In this document: in pieces, positions 36,992 through 45,293 of the stretch
How positions within the stretch are numbered: the first letter of the stretch is position 1
How the letters are laid out: each line of letters begins with the position of its first letter
Assembly: GCF_008274825.1 (NCBI RefSeq)
Contig: NZ_CP030848.1
Coordinates: 2,728,001 to 2,792,000, forward strand
Reading direction: 5' to 3'
DNA length: 64,000 bases
Source of the DNA: Sphingobacterium hotanense
GTDB taxonomy: Bacteria > Bacteroidota > Bacteroidia > Sphingobacteriales > Sphingobacteriaceae
Notes under the pieces: model-generated
Database searches by the model: none
What the model was told of the DNA's origin: nothing
Seen by the model: the letters and a program-made list of their open reading frames with translations, nothing else
Program-made: the position numbers and the translations under genes

Positions 36992-38392
36992 TTATCGAGT
37001 TATAGTTTGGTACAAGTTGCCATTTGCTTTTAGCAGCTCTAAAACAGCCGTACGCTGGTTTAAGATTTGATTGTAATAGTTTAAAGTTTGTTTGTAGTAT
37101 TCATTTTCTGCTTCCAAACGCTCGGTCACATCTGTCAAGCCCTCTTCAAATTGTCTAGATGCTAGATGAAGATTGTTTTTCGCAATATCCACCTGCTGTT
37201 GATTGACTTGGATTTTCTTCATCGACAAATCATAATCAACAAGCGTTTTTCTTTGCAACAGAGACAGTTTTTCCTTTGTATCGGCCAACTTGTTTTCATT
37301 AATCTGCATATCAAGTTTAGCTTTATCAATGGAGGACTGATGTGTCTTGCCTTCAAAAATGGTCCATTTTGCACCAATACCCACCGCGTAGCTAGGCGCC
37401 ATGCGTAGGTGATTGCTCGACAACTTCAAATCGCCTACTACAGGCAAATCTTTAACATTCATGTTTGTACCAAAAGCATTGAAATACGACACGTTTCCAA
37501 AGGCAAATACCTGCGGTAACTTTGCCCCTTTCTCTTTCTTGAAAACGTATTCATACGCCTTTTGCGAGGCTTCCAATGCCTGTAACTCCTTACGGTTCAT
37601 CTCCGTAGCACTATCTTTATTCAAAAGAATCTCCGATAGCTCAAATTGTATAGCCTCCAACTCACTGACCGGCATCCCTGTCAATTCTTCCAATTTGAAA
37701 TACAACAACTCTCTATTGCTCTCCACCTCCGCTTTCTTGCTTTCCAATTCGAGGATTGCCAATTTCAACTTGTCGCGGTCATAGGGAATTGCTAATCCGT
37801 TATCAATTGCTTGAATCACCTTCAGGTGTTCCTTGTTCAAGCGCTTTTCCGAATCCGCAATCAACAGATCGACTTCTTTTAACAGCATGAGCTGGTCAAA
37901 GCTCATGATGACCTCCTGCGCCACTGCATCATAACCCGATTCGGTAAGCAGTTGCTGAGCTTTAAACTTTTGCTCTAATGCCTTTTGTCCGTTAGTAATC
38001 TGCAATCCCGAGAAGATAACTTGCGTAGCAGTCACTCCCGCAAGCCCCAACTGTGTGGATACTCTTGCCTTCTGACTGCCCTCAAACAAGCTAATTCCCG
38101 TAATTGGCAAGGACTGTGTCGGTAGATCGACATCGATCAAACTATTTACATACCCATACATTGCATTCGCAGAAACTGTAGGCAGCAACTTCCCTTTCAC
38201 CATCTCCCGATCTAAGGCTACCTTTTGGTTTTCTAAACTTGCATTCTTAATGGATTTGTTGTAGTTGATAGCTTTCTCCACCGGCTCTTTGAATGATACC
38301 AAACTTTCTTGCGCAGTCGCAGAATACGCAGCCGAGAGTGTGATAGCACAACCGAGAAAAATTCCTTTCATTGTTAACTCCATTTCTTTCAT
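36992..38392 (-). CDS. TolC-family outer-membrane efflux protein
   Basis: About 466 residues from the ATG at 38392. A TTG at 38410 is in frame but lies too close to the -7 element TACCTTTG (38420-38413). The ATG at 38371 gives the shortest signal peptide and is also possible. The signal ends near ATAQ, and two OEP repeats follow, with helices such as YDAVAQEVIMSFDQLMLLKE and VNQQQVDIAKNNLHLASRQF. It forms the outer-membrane channel of the three-gene export set. Confidence 0.91.
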   Translation of the reverse strand: MKEMELTMKGIFLGCAITLSAAYSATAQESLVSFKEPVEKAINYNKSIKNASLENQKVALDREMVKGKLLPTVSANAMYGYVNSLIDVDLPTQSLPITGISLFEGSQKARVSTQLGLAGVTATQVIFSGLQITNGQKALEQKFKAQQLLTESGYDAVAQEVIMSFDQLMLLKEVDLLIADSEKRLNKEHLKVIQAIDNGLAIPYDRDKLKLAILELESKKAEVESNRELLYFKLEELTGMPVSELEAIQFELSEILLNKDSATEMNRKELQALEASQKAYEYVFKKEKGAKLPQVFAFGNVSYFNAFGTNMNVKDLPVVGDLKLSSNHLRMAPSYAVGIGAKWTIFEGKTHQSSIDKAKLDMQINENKLADTKEKLSLLQRKTLVDYDLSMKKIQVNQQQVDIAKNNLHLASRQFEEGLTDVTERLEAENEYYKQTLNYYNQILNQRTAVLELLKANGNLYQTITR

Positions 38393-38412
38393 TGTGTTTT
38401 TGATTAACAATA

Positions 38413-38420
38413 CAAAGGTA
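38413..38420 (-). promoter_or_regulatory. -7 promoter element (TACCTTTG) of the tolC-hlyD-permease set
   Basis: On the minus strand TACCTTTG fits TAnnTTTG fully. A TTC rather than TTG lies about 20 bases upstream. Transcription would begin near 38406, leaving a leader of about 14 bases to the ATG at 38392. Confidence 0.55.
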
Positions 38421-38466
38421 GGACATGTTTGTCAGAAGAATTTTCAGATATCTTAAAAAATGAAAT

Positions 38467-39027
38467 CTATTTCTGTCCGCGAATGACAGAAAGGGTTTGT
38501 TGGGAAATGCCTAGGTAAGAAGCGATATGTCCTAACGTTGCGTTCTGAAAAAGCTCCGGATTATCTTGGATTAGCGAGTTATAACGCTCGTGTGCCGTTT
38601 CGAATTGGGTATTGTAAAAACGATTTGAAAATTGAATCAGATTATCCAACAAAACTTTCTGTATAATTTTATTCATTGTTATGTTCGTTTTTGCAAGTTC
38701 TTCAATTACTGAAAAAGGCATAAGACTTATCGTGGAAGGCGCCAGCGCTTGAAAACCAAAGACCGCAGGTTTTCCATAAAAGACGCTCTCGATGCCGGTA
38801 CTGAAAGAATTCGCGCCAAAGAATAAGTGCGTAATATCCTTCCTATTCTTATAGTAATAGATCCGAGTAAAACCTGATTCAATAAAATAAATATACTTTA
38901 AATAGGTACCAGGCTCGAAAATAACATCGCCTTTATTGAATTCCTTTGTTTCAATGATGCTGTCTAGCTTCTGCTCCAGCTCGTCGTCAATATGATAGAA
39001 TTTTCTAAAATGGTCTAATAGTTTCAT
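38467..39027 (-). CDS. Crp/Fnr family regulator (cyclic-nucleotide-binding domain)
   Basis: About 186 residues from the ATG at 39027, preferred over the TTG at 39045. The N-terminal cNMP-binding beta-roll is clear (EFNKGDVIFEPGTYLKYIYF, then ESGFTRIYYYKN). A C-terminal helix-turn-helix is present (ATLGHIASYLGISQQTLSVI). Bacteroidota have many such Crp-like proteins, usually without the residues that bind cAMP. It lies just upstream of the TolC-HlyD-permease set in the same direction, so it may control it. Confidence 0.88.
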   Translation of the reverse strand: MKLLDHFRKFYHIDDELEQKLDSIIETKEFNKGDVIFEPGTYLKYIYFIESGFTRIYYYKNRKDITHLFFGANSFSTGIESVFYGKPAVFGFQALAPSTISLMPFSVIEELAKTNITMNKIIQKVLLDNLIQFSNRFYNTQFETAHERYNSLIQDNPELFQNATLGHIASYLGISQQTLSVIRGQK

Positions 39028-39213
39028 TGTACTCCAGTCGTGCAATCAATATCATTTGAAATTATGCTTTTTTATTTGGCTTAACAAACCTGCAGGCCAT
39101 AAATTCCCTCATGTCGACGATGCTTTACTGTTCCGTTTATTCCATCAGGAATAATAAGAAATTAACATAACTAATCATTAAATTGCATATGCTTTAATAA
39201 AGTAAAAGTGATT

Positions 39214-39969
39214 ATGAGAAAATTTCTAACAATCCTTTTTATGGGATTATCTCTATTTGTCCATGCTCAAAAAACTGAAGTCAGAAAAATAAATGCAAAA
39301 CCAAGCGGTATATCTATTTCAACAGGAATCCAAGCGAAAATCGTAAAATCAAATAAGAATGTGGTTGTCTTAGACGCTCAAAACCAAAGTCAATTGGATA
39401 AGATCGAAACCAAAGTAGACAAAGGAATATTAATTATTCAAGTAAAGAGGAACAGCAACATATAAAACTCTAGAAATCTGAACGCCACAGTGTACATCAA
39501 TCCGAACTTAAGTAGCATCGAAATCTCATCGGCTGGCTATTTGGAAATTACCGCCCCCCTGGATGTCCGCATATTGAAAATTGACTTGTCTACAGCAGGC
39601 GCATTAAAAACTAACAGAATCTCCACAGGTAAGATGTCTATCGATGCTAGTTCGGCCGCGAAGTTTGCGAGCGATAATATAAAGGTTAACGAGTTAATTA
39701 TCGAAGCGTCCTCCGCGTCATCAATTGTATTAGCAGGTTCCTCGTCGAGAACTTCGATCGATGCAATTACCAATGCACACGTAAACACAGCAAAAGTACG
39801 CTCAAAATCGGTTTCTGCCCAAGCACGAACCGGCGCAAAAATCAAAGTTCAAGCCAAAGACTCGCTACGTGCGATAGCATCTTCCGGAGCCTCCCTAACC
39901 TATACAGGATACCCCAAAATGACAAACTTCGAGAAATCTAGCGGTGGAACAATTAACAACGCAAATTAG
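39214..39969 (+). pseudogene. GIN-domain (DUF2807-like) secreted protein interrupted by an internal TAA
   Basis: The reading frame from ATG 39214 (or GTG 39208) stays open to 39969 apart from one TAA at 39463-39465. The part before it has a signal peptide (FVHAQ) and the start of a head-GIN domain. The part after it continues in the same frame with VYINPNLSSIEISSAGYLEI and the serine/alanine-rich beta-solenoid repeats of this family (SAGALKTNRISTGKMSIDAS). A single substitution would restore a protein of about 251 residues. A GTG at 39490 could restart translation, but without a signal peptide. The family's role is unclear, perhaps surface or adhesion. Confidence 0.82.
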
Positions 39970-39970
39970 A

Positions 39971-40045
39971 ATAAAAAAAGAAAAGCTTGTAATCGGGGAG
40001 ATTACAAGCTTTAACTAACCAATTATTAACCTAAATTATGAATAC
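39971..40045 (-). ncRNA. candidate small RNA, copy 2
   Basis: Minus-strand partner of the locus at 30239-30311. The 32-base core 40042-40011 is identical to copy 1. The terminator has a perfect 12-bp stem (AAGCTTGTAATC, 40011-40000 with 39994-39983), loop TCCCC, and a T-rich tail to 39971. The stem sequence is unrelated to copy 1 but the loop is the same. Its tail runs up to the end of the GIN gene, so the hairpin could also terminate that gene in the other direction. Confidence 0.62.
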
Positions 40046-40055
40046 TAAGTAAGTT

Positions 40056-40070
40056 ACAATCTCTGTGCCA
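40056..40070 (-). promoter_or_regulatory. sigma-54-like promoter of the second small-RNA candidate
   Basis: On the minus strand TGGCACAGAGATTGT has GG at 40069-40068 and the -12 G at 40057, ten bases between. The -24 box is perfect (TGGCAC); the -12 pair is GT rather than GC. The predicted start is near 40045. An alternative sigma-A reading uses the TTG and the conserved TAATTTAG. Confidence 0.5.
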
Positions 40071-40162
40071 AACTTTTAATATTGAAATATTTTCTTATCT
40101 TTTTTTTTAATCAAGCCACGCAGATACCAACTATAGGTCATTCATCATGCTTATCCCATCCA

Positions 40163-40262
40163 CTCCCATTTCATAGCCCTTCCGGAGCGGTTTTGATACG
40201 GTTATCAAATGGGTTTGTATTGGGTTTACATTGGGTTTTAGTAATAGTAGTTAGTTTTTAGA
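40163..40262. repeat. repeat modules A and C
   Basis: Module A has the core CTTCCGGAGCGGTTTTGAT and flanking runs of GGGTTT words (ATGGGTTTGTATTGGGTTTA). Module C follows as TAGTAATAGTAGTTAGTTTT. Same order as at 61718-61816. The whole 652-base gap 39970-40621 holds only this mosaic, small-RNA copy 2 and a promoter. Confidence 0.65.
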
Positions 40263-40298
40263 CATATGGCGTGCATGCTGTTTTTGCTATGATGTCTT

Positions 40299-40459
40299 TG
40301 AACCAGGAAAGGAAGGATGCAAGGATGGTCAGGATCAGGCATCCTGTTGGCTAAGTGATTTACATTGTCTTAACATATGCTGTTCACTTCTTTTCCTGCC
40401 CGTCTTTTATCCTTTCTACATGATCCTGCCAATCCTTAAATCCTTCCTTTCCTGGTTCA
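40299..40459. repeat. repeat module B as an inverted pair
   Basis: Arms 40299-40337 and 40421-40459 (39 bases each) are inverted copies with about three mismatches, beginning TGAACCAGGAAAGGAAGGAT. The spacer is 83 bases. A more decayed inverted piece follows at about 40484-40527. Module C words (AGTATTTAGTA) lie just beyond each end. Confidence 0.85.
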
Positions 40460-40560
40460 GAAATAGTAGTCAGTATTTAGTACATCCTTCCTTCCCTAAT
40501 TCAAGCAACCTTTCCCTCCTTTCCTGACAAAAAAGATATTCTAACATCTATTTCCAGCCG

Positions 40561-40600
40561 TAGGTCTAAATACTAAGTACTAACTACTAAATACTATAAC
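40561..40600. repeat. repeat module C (TACTAAATACTAACTA words)
   Basis: CTAAATACTAAGTACTAACT and the following TACTAAATACTA are the reverse-orientation form of the TAGTATTTAGTA units at 61786-61816. It abuts the helicase promoter. Confidence 0.6.
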
Positions 40601-40609
40601 AAAATTTGA

Positions 40610-40617
40610 TACTTTTG
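40610..40617 (+). promoter_or_regulatory. -7 promoter element (TACTTTTG) next to the start codon
   Basis: TACTTTTG fits TAnnTTTG and ends only 4 bases before the helicase ATG at 40622. Transcription would therefore begin at or next to the start codon, implying a leaderless or nearly leaderless mRNA. Confidence 0.6.
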
Positions 40618-40621
40618 CGAC

Positions 40622-41932
40622 ATGCTAGCATTAGAACAATATTTAAAAAACTTAGGCATCGAGAAGTTAAATGCCATGCAGGAGGAATCTCTGGCGGCTT
40701 TTGACTACAGTAGAGACTTCATGCTTTTGTCGCCTACGGGAAGTGGGAAAACCTTAGCTTTTGCATTATTAATGCTGAAGTTGATGGAAAAAGCAAAACA
40801 GAAGGGCACCTCGGCCTTGGTCATCGTTCCTACACGCGAGCTGGCATTACAGATTGAGCAAGTTATTAAAGCTTTAACAAAGGATATTACATTGGTTTGC
40901 GTTTATGGCGGTAGTGATACACGTGCGGAGCGCAAGAAGCTGGAAATAGTCCCTAACCTGATTGTTGGGACACCGGGTCGTATTATCTATCATGTTGACC
41001 GCAATCCGGATTTGCTGAAAGATGTCAAGATCTTAGTTTTAGATGAGTTTGATAAATCATTGGAGCTTGGTTTTCACGATCAGTTGGATTTTATTTTAAA
41101 GGCTTGCCCGAATATCAAAAATCAGATATTGACTTCCGCTACAGCGATCAAGGAATATCCTCATTTCTTAAAGCTGAACAATCCAGTGTCACTGAACTTT
41201 TTAGCCGATAGCGTCCTGACGCCTAATCTGAGCTATTTTCAAGTTCAGGCGAGCAGCAAGATGAAGTTGGAATACCTCTTCAAATTGATTTGTAAGATCG
41301 GGACCGAGAAAGTTTTGATTTTCTGTAACCACCGTGAAGCAGTTGACCATATTCAACGCTTATTGATCGGTAAGGGAGTGGAATCTATCAATTACCATGG
41401 CGGATTGGATCAATATGATCGCGAGCTGGCTATTATTAAGATCAAGAATGGCAGTGAGCATATCCTTGTCACGACAGACTTAGGGTCTAGGGGCTTAGAT
41501 ATCCCGGAAATGAAGCATGTTATCCACTATCAATTCCCGTATAAGGAGGAAGAGTTTATCCACCGAAATGGGCGTACGGGTAGAAATCAGAGTTCTGGAT
41601 CGGTGTATGGCATCTTTACGCCTGAAGACCGCTTCCCAGAGTATTTTGAGTATGCACAGGTACTAGAATTAGACGAATTTTATCCGCTTCCTGAACCCCC
41701 GGCATTTAAAACACTACGTATTTCTGCAGGCAAGAAAGACAAGATTAATAAGGTCGATATTGTTGGGTTCTTACACTCCCTCGCAAAAATGGAGAAAGAA
41801 GACGTAGGTATTATCAACTTGAAAGAATACGAGTCTTACGTAGCTGTGGCGAGCGATAAAGCTTCGGCTATCGCGAAGGCGGGAAATAACACGAAGATTA
41901 AAGGTAAAAAAGTTAGACTATTTACGGTCTAA
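40622..41932 (+). CDS. DEAD/DEAH-box RNA helicase
   Basis: 436 residues, full set of helicase motifs: Q-motif region (MQEESLAAF), motif I PTGSGKT, PTRELA, GTPGR, motif II DEFD (a variant of DEAD), SAT, and in the second RecA domain HRNGRTGR. The C-terminal tail is short and basic. Probable role in ribosome assembly or RNA turnover. The DEFD in place of DEAD keeps both acidic residues. It overlaps the convergent coaD stop by 15 bases. Confidence 0.94.
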   Translation: MLALEQYLKNLGIEKLNAMQEESLAAFDYSRDFMLLSPTGSGKTLAFALLMLKLMEKAKQKGTSALVIVPTRELALQIEQVIKALTKDITLVCVYGGSDTRAERKKLEIVPNLIVGTPGRIIYHVDRNPDLLKDVKILVLDEFDKSLELGFHDQLDFILKACPNIKNQILTSATAIKEYPHFLKLNNPVSLNFLADSVLTPNLSYFQVQASSKMKLEYLFKLICKIGTEKVLIFCNHREAVDHIQRLLIGKGVESINYHGGLDQYDRELAIIKIKNGSEHILVTTDLGSRGLDIPEMKHVIHYQFPYKEEEFIHRNGRTGRNQSSGSVYGIFTPEDRFPEYFEYAQVLELDEFYPLPEPPAFKTLRISAGKKDKINKVDIVGFLHSLAKMEKEDVGIINLKEYESYVAVASDKASAIAKAGNNTKIKGKKVRLFTV

Positions 41933-42397
41933 CTTTTCAATATGTTTTAGGATCTGAGCGGGTACTAAAGGCTTTATATCGCCATTATTTCGCCATATAT
42001 CTCTTACTATAGTGGAAGATATATGTGCTAATCCGCTCCGACTCACTAGAAAATAGCTTTCAACATTTGGATTGAGCAATAAGTTGTTTTGCGCAATGAT
42101 GTTTTCATAATCAAGATCTGTCGTATTGCGAAGACCGCGTAGAATTACCTGCGCACTCACTTCCTTACAATAATCAACCGTTAGCCCCTTATACGTCGTT
42201 ACTTCGATCTTTGGATTGGAAGCATACAGTTCTTTTATAGATTCTTTCTTTGCCTCGACGTCCATTAGGCCAACTTTCGAACTGTTTACTCCGATGGCAA
42301 CATAGATTTTATCGAACATCGGCAGGGCGCGTTCTACTAAATCATGATGTGCTAAAGTATAGGGATCAAAGGATCCCGGAAAGACTGCGATTTTCAT
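41918..42397 (-). CDS. coaD: phosphopantetheine adenylyltransferase
   Basis: 159 residues, the normal length. It transfers AMP to 4'-phosphopantetheine, the fourth step of coenzyme A synthesis. The nucleotidyltransferase signature is PGSFDPYTLAHHDL, in which the usual GH is AH; the later SRSGLAHISSTIVR motif is typical of CoaD. Last gene of the DUF3822-rsmD-coaD operon, one base after rsmD. Confidence 0.95.
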   Translation of the reverse strand: MKIAVFPGSFDPYTLAHHDLVERALPMFDKIYVAIGVNSSKVGLMDVEAKKESIKELYASNPKIEVTTYKGLTVDYCKEVSAQVILRGLRNTTDLDYENIIAQNNLLLNPNVESYFLVSRSGLAHISSTIVRDIWRNNGDIKPLVPAQILKHIEKLDRK

Positions 42398-42398
42398 A

Positions 42399-42932
42399 TT
42401 ACTTGGTATAAAAGCTAAAAGATGAGTTTCCGTAGACTCTTGTTTCTACAAAATACGGACTTTCTACTAATTTTCTAGCACTTGGATGCTCAACAACCAA
42501 CAGTCCTCCTGGTTTTAACAAATCATTCTCTAAGATCATCTGTGCGAGCTGAGGAAGCTGCCCGATATCATAAGGTGGATCTGCAAATATAAAGTCGTAA
42601 GATTTCTTTGCCGATTTGATGTATTTGAACACATCGGCTCGACGTGTTTTAATCTGTTTGAGGTTTAACTTTTTAGCCGTCTCAGCGATGTAGAGAATAC
42701 ATTTCGCATGCTGATCGATGGAATCAACCGATATAGCGCCTCTGGAAGCTAGCTCAAAGGAGATGTTCCCTGTTCCTGCAAATAGGTCCAAGCAATCTAT
42801 CTCATCAAAGTCAATACGGTTATTAAGAATATTGAATAATGCCTCTTTGGCAATATCTGTTGTAGGTCTTACAGGTAAGCTTGTTGGCGGATTAATCCTT
42901 AGACCCGCAGCTTTCCCTCCTATTATACGCAT
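42399..42932 (-). CDS. rsmD: 16S rRNA (guanine966-N2)-methyltransferase
   Basis: 177 residues. It starts MRIIGGKAAGLRI, as RsmD enzymes do. It has the SAM motif DLFAGTGNISFELASRG, and the catalytic FADPPYDIG (the NPPY-type motif of amino-methyltransferases). It methylates G966 of 16S rRNA. Its start overlaps the DUF3822 gene by 10 bases and coaD follows after one base, so all three are translated from one message. Confidence 0.95.
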   Translation of the reverse strand: MRIIGGKAAGLRINPPTSLPVRPTTDIAKEALFNILNNRIDFDEIDCLDLFAGTGNISFELASRGAISVDSIDQHAKCILYIAETAKKLNLKQIKTRRADVFKYIKSAKKSYDFIFADPPYDIGQLPQLAQMILENDLLKPGGLLVVEHPSARKLVESPYFVETRVYGNSSFSFYTK

Positions 42933-43708
42933 AAAGGTAAATCTATTAAATAACTGGATGTAACCTCTGAAGGCAGTTCATCATCAGTTTTCAACTTGGT
43001 ATTCGACTTAATAATCAACACCTCATCTGCTAATTGCTGCAACTTATGTTGGAAAGAAGGTTCCAAATCTACTGCGCTTACAATCGCTTTGGTTACTTTA
43101 TCTTTAATTCCGAAGGTCTGATACAGATTTAAGATGAAATAGCTTAAATCATCTTCTGTAATCACTTCAAAGTTATTGAAGAATTGGAATTGTCCGTTTA
43201 TGAATAAGAATAAGTCGGTACTCGTATCGTTGAACACAACGCCCAATACCTCTCCTTTCAAAGGAACATGCGGCCTAACCTGCATAAGGTTCAGCTTGAA
43301 CTCAGGGATTAGATGTGCTTCAGGAAATAAAGATTTCCAACGTTGCGCTAAAAGAACATCGTACTGGAATACGGCCTTGATTTGCAAGTAATCAAGATCT
43401 GCAACTTCAATTGCCTGATTCGGATTTTCCATAAAGTCGTGATAAAGCTCCTGATCGTCTTCTTGATAAAGATCTGCCGGAATGAATGTTAGGTTGCTTT
43501 GTGGCAAACTAACATACACCTGCTGAAAAGGCAAGCTTAACAGCTTAAGCGCTTCCTCGGAAGGCTTGTTGCTATCATACTTCATATAAACAAGCAATTG
43601 CCCCTCTTGGTCAATCACATATAGGATATCATACACGAAGTTTGCTTTGACTATTAGGGTGTATTTTGCAATAAAGTGTAGATGAAAATCTGCTGCAGTA
43701 TAATTCAT
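42923..43708 (-). CDS. DUF3822 family protein
   Basis: 261 residues, function unknown. The family is found upstream of rsmD and coaD in Sphingobacteriaceae and relatives, and its sequence (FHLHFIAKYTLIVKANFVYD, later VFNDTSTDLFLFINGQFQFF) resembles an actin-like ATPase fold of the PilM/DUF3822 type, though no motif is certain. It shares a compact divergent promoter region with the RecD-like helicase. First gene of the operon. Confidence 0.85.
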   Translation of the reverse strand: MNYTAADFHLHFIAKYTLIVKANFVYDILYVIDQEGQLLVYMKYDSNKPSEEALKLLSLPFQQVYVSLPQSNLTFIPADLYQEDDQELYHDFMENPNQAIEVADLDYLQIKAVFQYDVLLAQRWKSLFPEAHLIPEFKLNLMQVRPHVPLKGEVLGVVFNDTSTDLFLFINGQFQFFNNFEVITEDDLSYFILNLYQTFGIKDKVTKAIVSAVDLEPSFQHKLQQLADEVLIIKSNTKLKTDDELPSEVTSSYLIDLPLCV

Positions 43709-43730
43709 TATTTCGCCTTTGCTAGGAACA

Positions 43731-43761
43731 CAAAAATAGTTTTTAAAATTGGATTGACCAA
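43731..43761 (-). promoter_or_regulatory. promoter of DUF3822-rsmD-coaD
   Basis: On the minus strand TTG (43761-43759), 20 bases, then TATTTTTG (43738-43731). Both boxes fit the Bacteroidetes consensus. The transcript would begin about 20 bases before the ATG at 43708. Confidence 0.72.
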
Positions 43762-43778
43762 CCTTTTAGATAACTTTG
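43749..43778 (+). promoter_or_regulatory. promoter of the RecD-like helicase
   Basis: TTG (43749-43751), 19 bases, then TAACTTTG (43771-43778), a full consensus match. Its -33 box lies between the boxes of the minus-strand promoter, so the two promoters overlap. The start codon GTG 43783 is only 4 bases after the -7 element. Confidence 0.72.
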
Positions 43779-43782
43779 GAAT

Positions 43783-45204
43783 GTGCACATTCAAAATATC
43801 CTACGTCAACAGTTCTCGCATCAACCTACTCAACAGCAAGTGGAAGTGTTCCAGCTATTGGAGGAATTCTTACATACCTTTGCCGAGGATAGCTGCTTCG
43901 TATTGAAGGGATATGCCGGTACGGGAAAGACCTCAATTATTGGCGCATTGGTTAATGCCTTGCCGAGACTGCAGAAACGATCCGTGCTGTTAGCTCCTAC
44001 GGGGCGAGCAGCTAAAGTAATGTCTGCCTATTCGGGCAGGAAGGCTTTAACAATTCATAAGAAGATCTACCGCAAGAAATCGGCAGCAAGCATACAGATG
44101 GATTTTGAACTAGGCGACAATATTCACGAGAACACCCTGTTTATTGTAGATGAAGCATCGATGATATCAAACGAAGGTATGTCAATGTTTTCCAACGGCC
44201 TATTATCTGACTTATTGCAGTATGTGCAGTCAGGAGAAAACTGCTCCATCATGTTTGTGGGTGATATTGCCCAGCTCCCTCCTGTCAGCCTGGAAGAAAG
44301 CCCCGCTTTGATTCCGGCATACCTTTCGGATGTGTTCGGCTTGCAGGTGATGCATTATGAGCTCACCGATGTCGTTCGCCAGGATAAGAATTCGGGGATT
44401 CTTTTTAATGCGACGAAGATTAGAAATGAGATACGTTTGGAAGAGGAAGCGCCAGAATACAGCTACCCACAATTTGTGACGAATAGCTACCGCGATATCT
44501 TCCGGATGAATGGAGATCGGCTGATTGAGGGGCTACATTATGCGTATGACAAGTTTGGTTTGGAAAACTGCATGGTTATCTGCCGCTCTAACAAATCGGC
44601 GAACTTGTACAATCGTCATATCAGAAATCAGATTCTATTTCGCGAGGAGGAGATTACGGGCGGAGACTTGATCATGGTCGTTCGGAACAATTATTACTGG
44701 CTTCAGGATAACGATGAAAAGAACACCGGTTTTATCGCTAATGGCGATATGGCTGTGATTAAGAAGGTCAGCAATGTACATGATATGCATGGTTTCCGTT
44801 TTGCCGACCTTTACCTGGAGTTCATGGATAACAACGAAGGGGATGCAATCCGCTGCAGAGTATTGTTAGACAGTCTTTATGTCGACTCGCCCAACCTCCC
44901 CTACGAGCAACAGAAAGAGCTATACGAGCGCATTGCTGCCGATTATGCAGATATTGGCTATAAGAAAGATCGACTAGAGGCGATAAAGAAAGACCCCTAT
45001 TATAATGCATTGCAGATCAAGTTTGCTTATGCTATTACCTGTCATAAAGCTCAAGGTGGACAATGGCCTTTGGTATTCGTCGACCAAGGCTATATGATCG
45101 ACGAAATGCTGAATACCGAGTTCCTTCGCTGGCTTTACACAGCCATTACCCGCGCAACACAAGAGTTGTTTCTGGTGAATTTCAACGAAAAGTTCTATTC
45201 CTAA
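43783..45204 (+). CDS. ATP-dependent RecD-like DNA helicase
   Basis: 473 residues from a GTG at 43783; the GTG at the likely transcription start suggests a leaderless message. Motifs: Walker A GYAGTGKTS, motif Ia LLAPTGRAAKVM, motif II VDEASMIS, GDIAQLPPV, and the C-terminal UvrD_C_2 part with YAITCHKAQGGQW and YTAITRAT. It is a short superfamily 1B helicase like the exodeoxyribonuclease V alpha-related proteins of Bacteroidota, without RecBC partners here. Probably in DNA repair. Confidence 0.92.
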   Translation: MHIQNILRQQFSHQPTQQQVEVFQLLEEFLHTFAEDSCFVLKGYAGTGKTSIIGALVNALPRLQKRSVLLAPTGRAAKVMSAYSGRKALTIHKKIYRKKSAASIQMDFELGDNIHENTLFIVDEASMISNEGMSMFSNGLLSDLLQYVQSGENCSIMFVGDIAQLPPVSLEESPALIPAYLSDVFGLQVMHYELTDVVRQDKNSGILFNATKIRNEIRLEEEAPEYSYPQFVTNSYRDIFRMNGDRLIEGLHYAYDKFGLENCMVICRSNKSANLYNRHIRNQILFREEEITGGDLIMVVRNNYYWLQDNDEKNTGFIANGDMAVIKKVSNVHDMHGFRFADLYLEFMDNNEGDAIRCRVLLDSLYVDSPNLPYEQQKELYERIAADYADIGYKKDRLEAIKKDPYYNALQIKFAYAITCHKAQGGQWPLVFVDQGYMIDEMLNTEFLRWLYTAITRATQELFLVNFNEKFYS

Positions 45205-45293
45205 TCAGCCTATCGAAAATGATACAGTCAGGATGCATTTTTGACTGGAAAAAGAGATATTTTCGCTCTTTCTTCAATTTCTATAATTATTAA

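Noticed and set aside
40561-40600. Promoter array made of the TACTAA words
   Set aside because: The words belong to repeat module C, seen also where no gene starts, for example 61786-61828.
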